Assembly: GCA_964522095.1 (NCBI GenBank)
Contig: CAZFSO010000086.1
Span: 1 to 9,633 of the forward strand
Length of the DNA stretch: 9,633 nt
Direction of reading: 5' to 3'
Source: UBA6054 sp964522095
GTDB lineage: Bacteria; Planctomycetota; Phycisphaerae; Phycisphaerales; UBA1924
The position numbers and the translations under genes were made by a program. The notes under the pieces were generated by a model that was not told the DNA's origin, did no database searches, and saw nothing but the letters and a program-made list of their open reading frames with translations. How positions within the stretch are numbered: position 1 is the first letter of the stretch; every line of letters begins with the position of its first letter. This document shows, piece after piece, positions 6,876 to 9,633 of this stretch.

Positions 6876-6902
6876 TATTCGCCGCTTGATTTGCGGTGAA
6901 TA
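6876..6902. other. Hairpin downstream of cystathionine gamma-lyase
   Basis: TATTCGCCGC (6876-6885) can pair with GCGGTGAATA (6893-6902), a 10-bp stem with one G-T wobble and a 7-nt loop, about 50 bases after the gamma-lyase stop. There is no T-tract on either side, so it is at best an imperfect transcription terminator. The surrounding 6827-7100 stretch holds no gene I can support. Confidence 0.35.
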
Positions 6903-7059
6903 ACCATGGAATCGCCGCAAGTAGCCCGGCGCCGACGAACTCGCAGCCTTGGACGCCTAAGAGCCCCAGCGTCTCAGCCCGATGCGGTCAGCGGGGGGGC
7001 GGGACGCCAGATAGCCCGGAACGCCAGTGACGGGATGGGCGAGCGCCTGAAGCGTGAGA

Positions 7060-7078
7060 GGCCGGCTGGAAGCCGGCC
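7060..7078. repeat. Third, diverged copy of the palindromic repeat
   Basis: GGCCGGCT-GGA-AGCCGGCC has the same 8-bp stem and GGA loop as 5619-5637 and the same flank (CCGCCAAG here, CCACCAAG there). Two stem pairs differ between copies (A-T to G-C, and G-C to C-G), both compensated, so the hairpin is kept. It lies 22 bases beyond the stop of the minus-strand zinc-ribbon gene and could serve as its 3' structure. Confidence 0.65.
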
Positions 7079-7100
7079 CCGCCAAGGCCTTACCGAGCGC

Positions 7101-7642
7101 TCAAACCAACGCAGCCCGAACCACAATGGCGAGCAGCCCCGCCCACGCGAAGGTCGGCGCGAGCGTCATGCACAGCGCGAGCCGCCGGTGGCGAGTGCGG
7201 GGCGAGTCGAGGAAGTTGATCCCGCACACCGCCGACCCGAGCACGATGACCGTCAGCGGCACGTACGCCCCCCACCACCACGACTCGACGACGCCAAAGG
7301 GAATCGACAGCAGGAACACGACGAACCAAGCCACGCCACCGATCCATCCGAGCGCACACGCCAGTTCTTCGAGCCGGCTCATGCCGTCGGGGACCCGAAC
7401 GCACGCGGGCCNNNNNNNNNNNNNNNNNNNNNNNNNNNNNNNNNNNNNNNNNNNNNNNNNNNNNNNNNNNNNNNNNNNNNNNNNNNNNNNNNNNNNNNNN
7501 NNNNNNNNNNNGGGACCCGAACGCACGCGGGCCGGCCGCACTCGGGACAGTCCGTGGTTCGCGAGAAGTCCAGGTCCTGAAAGTCGTACGCGCAGTGCGC
7601 GCACCGGTCCGTAGCGTGCCGGGCGTCATGCGACGGCGTCAC
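7101..7642 (-). CDS. Small membrane protein with N-terminal zinc ribbon, interrupted by an assembly gap
   Basis: As printed, the gene is split by 100 N with a change of frame. If the identical 22-nt ends flanking the gap are merged (removing 122 nt), the two halves join into one frame of exactly 420 bases, 139 residues plus TGA. Start is GTG 7642-7640, touching the TGA of the upstream metallo-beta-lactamase-fold gene. The merged protein has an N-terminal zinc ribbon, C14-x2-C17AYDFQDL and C32-PE-C35G, at about residues 14-36, then three hydrophobic helices near 54-75, 83-103 and 114-136. The ribbon resembles those at the C-termini of the two proteins near the start of the window, but here it is N-terminal. 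Function is unknown; the tight coupling implies a link with the MBL-fold protein. ATG 7629 lies in another frame and is not used. It is not a pseudogene on this evidence. Confidence 0.72.
7390..7533. other. Assembly gap of exactly 100 N between identical 22-nt contig ends
   Basis: N runs from 7412 to 7511, exactly 100, the standard placeholder for a gap of unknown size. The 22 bases just before (7390-7411) are identical to the 22 just after (7512-7533), both starting GGGACCCGAACGC. This is what two overlapping contig ends look like when a scaffolder fails to merge them. Real length is therefore probably 122 bases shorter. Confidence 0.9.
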
Positions 7643-8362
7643 TCACACACCCCGCCTGGTCATGTTCATCACCGCGTTGTCCCGCCCGAGGACGAGCAGG
7701 TCGGCGATTTCCACGGCTTCGGCGAAACTCTCCTGGGCCTTCTCGCGGTCCCAGCAGGTCGGCAGCACCTTGCCCTGGTCGAGGTGGTCCTGCGTCGGGA
7801 TGGCGTCGCCGCAGACCAGGGTGGTGCGGGTGGCTTCGGAGACCAGCAGGCCGCACAGGCCCTGGGTCACGCCGGGCAGGGGGAACAGGTCCACGCCGGG
7901 CGCCAGGTTGTCCGGGGCGGGCTTGCAGCGGGAGAGGATCGTCACGTCCTGGCGGAGGATCTCCAGGGTGTCGGCCTGGTCCTCGGGCACCTCTTCGCCG
8001 GCCGAGTCGAGCGCCTCGCGGGTCTGGGCGAGGCGGTGGAGCGACTGGGCGAGCGGCACGCCCACGGTCTCGCGCTCGGCCTCCGACAGCAGCCACTCGG
8101 CTTGGTCGAACAGGCCGATCGCCCGCCGGGCCTCTGGCGCGAAACTGGTCAGAAAAACGTGTGTGACGTCCTTGGGGTCGAGGTTGACCCGCTCGCCGAG
8201 CCGGGCCTTCAGGGCGGGCGCCGGCAGCCCGGGGTCGACCAGGATGACGGCCTTGCCCGATCGGATCAGGGTGGTGGTCGCGTGCCCGGTGCGCTTCGGC
8301 TCGCGCTCGTTCCAGAGGTGGTTGGCGCCCAGCGCCCCGATCGAGATCACGCGGGTGTCCAT
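7643..8362 (-). CDS. Metallo-beta-lactamase-fold protein lacking the histidine metal ligands
   Basis: A 239-residue protein with MBL-fold landmarks in the right order: an N-terminal strand region; TTTLIRSGKAVILVDPGLP (30-48); VTHVFLT then the metal loop (66-78); LFPLPG then TQGLCGLLV (159-174); TLVCGDAI (181-188); and VLGRDN (224-229). The expected metal motif HxHxDH reads S73-F-A75-P-E77-A78. The later 'GHTxG' histidine is V165, and the final 'GHD' histidine is R227. Only the bridging aspartate D186 in CGDAI is kept. All five usual histidine ligands are thus absent, so hydrolase activity by the normal two-metal mechanism is unlikely. A binding or regulatory pseudoenzyme is inferred. No ribosome binding site precedes ATG 8362, but a TATGAT lies 8 bases upstream. 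It is followed with no gap by the zinc-ribbon membrane gene. Confidence 0.78.
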   Translation of the reverse strand: MDTRVISIGALGANHLWNEREPKRTGHATTTLIRSGKAVILVDPGLPAPALKARLGERVNLDPKDVTHVFLTSFAPEARRAIGLFDQAEWLLSEAERETVGVPLAQSLHRLAQTREALDSAGEEVPEDQADTLEILRQDVTILSRCKPAPDNLAPGVDLFPLPGVTQGLCGLLVSEATRTTLVCGDAIPTQDHLDQGKVLPTCWDREKAQESFAEAVEIADLLVLGRDNAVMNMTRRGV

Positions 8363-8370
8363 GCGGGGGC

Positions 8371-8376
8371 ATCATA
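8371..8376 (-). promoter_or_regulatory. Candidate -10 box giving a leaderless MBL-fold transcript
   Basis: On the minus strand TATGAT (5 of 6 matches to TATAAT) ends 8 bases before ATG 8362. Transcription from it would begin at or very near the ATG, consistent with the lack of any Shine-Dalgarno sequence there. No good -35 hexamer is present at 17-18 bases upstream, so the call rests on the -10 alone. Confidence 0.35.
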
Positions 8377-8526
8377 ACGGGGCCATCGGACGGGCGACGG
8401 GCGGGTTATCGGGCGCGGGCGTGGGCTGCGCCGGGCCCGCGCGGGCCGGGGTTCGCCGGAAGTCGCCGCTCGGCCCGAAGTCGGGGGGGCGGGCGGTCGA
8501 TGACGAGGCGTCGGACCTTCAGCCGC

Positions 8527-8532
8527 AAGGAG
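8527..8532 (+). promoter_or_regulatory. Ribosome binding site deciding the HDOD start
   Basis: AAGGAG lies 6 bases before ATG 8539. An in-frame ATG at 8500 would add 13 Arg-rich residues and has no comparable site, so 8539 is preferred. The 175-base divergent spacer 8363-8538 otherwise shows no promoter I can support for this gene. Confidence 0.75.
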
Positions 8533-8538
8533 CGTGGG

Positions 8539-9420
8539 ATGCCTGTCACGGAAGAGCAGCGTCAGCAGGTCGTTGAGAACGCCATCCGCGAGATCTCGCA
8601 CATCGCCACGCTCCCCGAGGTGACGCTGCGCATCATCGAACTCGTCGAGGACCCGACGAGCACGGCCCAGGACCTCCACGCGGTCATCTCCAACGACCCC
8701 GCGCTGTCCAGCCGCATCCTCAAGGTCGTCAACTCGTCCTTCTACGGGCTGCCCGGGCAGATCTCCTCGATCAACCGGGCCATCGTCATGCTCGGCCTCA
8801 ACGCCGTCAAGAACATCGCCATCGCCGCCTCCCTGGCCAAACTCTTCCGCGGCGGCGAACTGACCCCCAACTTCTCGGCCAAGGAACTCTGGAACCACTC
8901 CAACGCGACCGCCATCGGCTGCAAACTCCTCAGCGACAACCTGGGCATGGGCCTGGGCGACGAGGCATACCTCGCCGGCCTGATCCACGACATCGGCGTC
9001 ATGGTCGAGATGCAGTACGACCGCACCAAACTCATCGACGCCCTCGACCAGACCGGCGCCGGCCCCGACGGCGTCCCCTCCACCTCGCTCCTGGCGACCG
9101 AGGAGCGCGTCTTCGGCGCCAACCACCAGCACTTCGGCCAGGGCCTGTGCGCCCGGTGGAAGTTCCCCGCGCCGTTCGCGGCCGCCACCGGCTTCCACCA
9201 CAACCCCGCCGCCGCCCCGTCCGAGCAGGCCAAACTCGTCGCCATCGTCCACGCCGCGGACTGCATGGCCGGGCTGATCGAGGGCGGCTTCCGCCTGGAC
9301 AACCCCGACTGCCGCGTCCACCGCGAGGTGCGCGACCTCCTGAACCTCAGCGAGGAACGCATCGCCGACCTGGTCGAGCAACTCCAGACCATGGTGGCGG
9401 ATTCGGGGAACCTGATCTGA
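8539..9420 (+). CDS. HDOD-domain protein (predicted signalling/regulatory)
   Basis: A 293-residue cytoplasmic protein made almost wholly of one HDOD domain (about residues 17-220), with the typical features LPEV (25-28), ISNDPALSSRILKVVNSSFYG (50-70), a GQISSINRAIVMLGLNAVKN stretch (73-92), LWNHS (117-121) and YLAGLIHDIG (144-153). HDOD proteins are HD-related domains used in bacterial signalling, often in chemotaxis, cyclic-di-GMP or cell-cycle control, usually without proven hydrolase activity. Here many HD-type metal positions remain: H120, H150-D151, H196/H198, H220-H221 and H238/D241, so metal binding is conceivable. There is no receiver, GGDEF or other output domain, and no membrane segment. 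The last ~40 residues are helical and acidic. It is transcribed divergently from the MBL-fold gene and convergently with the probable surE gene. Specific role unknown. Confidence 0.9.
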   Translation: MPVTEEQRQQVVENAIREISHIATLPEVTLRIIELVEDPTSTAQDLHAVISNDPALSSRILKVVNSSFYGLPGQISSINRAIVMLGLNAVKNIAIAASLAKLFRGGELTPNFSAKELWNHSNATAIGCKLLSDNLGMGLGDEAYLAGLIHDIGVMVEMQYDRTKLIDALDQTGAGPDGVPSTSLLATEERVFGANHQHFGQGLCARWKFPAPFAAATGFHHNPAAAPSEQAKLVAIVHAADCMAGLIEGGFRLDNPDCRVHREVRDLLNLSEERIADLVEQLQTMVADSGNLI

Positions 9421-9422
9421 GG

Positions 9423-9454
9423 AAGGCACGCAGGGACGAAGGCACGAAGGCACG
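9423..9454. repeat. Left array of 8-bp repeats (AAGGCACG)
   Basis: Four consecutive 8-bp units follow the HDOD stop by 2 bases: AAGGCACG (9423), CAGGGACG (9431, degenerate), AAGGCACG (9439) and AAGGCACG (9447). They are the reverse complement of the units in the right array (CGTGCCTT/CGTGCCTC). Confidence 0.85.
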
Positions 9455-9476
9455 AAGGGCGTGAATGTGTCGCTCC

Positions 9477-9532
9477 CTCCGTGCCTCCGTGCCTCCGTGC
9501 CTCCGTGCCTCCGTGCCTTCGTGCCTCCGTCC
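9477..9532. repeat. Right array of 8-bp repeats (CTCCGTGC)
   Basis: Seven 8-bp units: five perfect CTCCGTGC (9477-9516), then CTTCGTGC and CTCCGTCC. With the left array across a 22-base spacer they form a long imperfect inverted repeat between two convergent genes, able to fold into a stem in either transcript, so a bidirectional 3'-end role is possible. Tandem units of this size also change copy number by slippage. Confidence 0.88.
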
Positions 9533-9538
9533 CTTCCC

Positions 9539-9633
9539 CTACCCCATCCGTTCCCGCCAGAAGCCCAGGCGGTCGTGGCGGGTCAGGTCGAAGGCCAGGG
9601 GCGTGACGGTGACTTTTCGCTCGAACAGTTCGT
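9539..9633 (-). CDS. surE: C-terminal end of a probable 5'/3'-nucleotidase SurE (partial)
   Basis: Read on the minus strand from the window edge, an open frame of 30 residues begins ELFERKVTVTPLAFDLTRHD and ends REMG-like (RERMG) before TAG at 9541-9539. The (V)TVTPL-x-x-DLT stretch is typical of the C-terminus of SurE, the survival nucleotidase that removes phosphate from nucleoside monophosphates, where forms such as 'G.VSVTPL..DLT.H' are common. The catalytic N-terminal part is outside the window, so the call rests on this short motif only. It faces the HDOD gene tail to tail across the 8-bp repeat arrays. Confidence 0.6.
   Translation of the reverse strand, partial: ELFERKVTVTPLAFDLTRHDRLGFWRERMG

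Noticed and set aside
6906..7580. Plus-strand open frame across the N gap
   Set aside because: It is Arg/Pro-rich, runs through the Ns and lies opposite the better-supported zinc-ribbon membrane gene.
7101..7642. Calling the zinc-ribbon gene a pseudogene or two separate genes
   Set aside because: Merging the identical contig ends restores a full in-frame gene, so the break is better explained by assembly.
9423..9532. CRISPR array
   Set aside because: Units are 8 bp with no unique spacers; these are simple tandem repeats.

Overview
The window is very GC-rich. Its codon use is strongly C/G-ending in the conserved genes. It carries three small membrane proteins with a CxxCxYD...CPECG zinc ribbon, a protein signature I associate with Planctomycetota, especially Phycisphaerae. 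With the heat-stable core genes (rmuC, ftsH, a probable surE) and the dispersed GGGCTGGAAGCCC-type palindromes, this points to a planctomycete chromosome, probably a draft or metagenome assembly because there is an exact 100-N gap. The lineage is an inference from signatures, not from a search.

Layout. (1) 2-1738, plus strand: the 3' end of rmuC, then two overlapping genes for zinc-ribbon membrane proteins, the first with two membrane segments and the second with about seven. Both start on GTG and overlap the stop codon before them, so the three are probably one transcription unit. (2) 1739-4085: a short spacer, then ftsH (membrane AAA+ zinc protease), closed by a textbook intrinsic terminator. 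(3) 4086-6826, plus strand: a reverse-transsulfuration pair, a heme-less cystathionine beta-synthase with a C-terminal CBS-domain pair and a cystathionine gamma-lyase. Together they would convert homocysteine plus serine to cysteine. A REPIN-like double palindrome sits between them. (4) 6827-7100: a non-coding stretch holding a hairpin and a third, covarying copy of the palindrome. (5) 7101-8362, minus strand: a metallo-beta-lactamase-fold protein that has lost every expected histidine ligand, followed directly (TGA-GTG) by a small zinc-ribbon membrane protein. The second gene is broken only by the 100-N gap. The gap is flanked by identical 22-nt ends, and merging them restores a complete 139-codon frame. 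(6) 8539-9420, plus strand: an HDOD-domain protein, convergent with the C-terminal end of a probable surE gene (9539-9633, minus strand). Between them lie two arrays of the same 8-bp unit in opposite orientation.

The points most worth following up are the MBL-fold pseudoenzyme coupled to a zinc-ribbon membrane protein, the assembly artefact that hides that second gene, and the REPIN-like palindrome family with compensatory stem changes. No CRISPR array, rRNA, tRNA, transposase or recognised riboswitch is visible.
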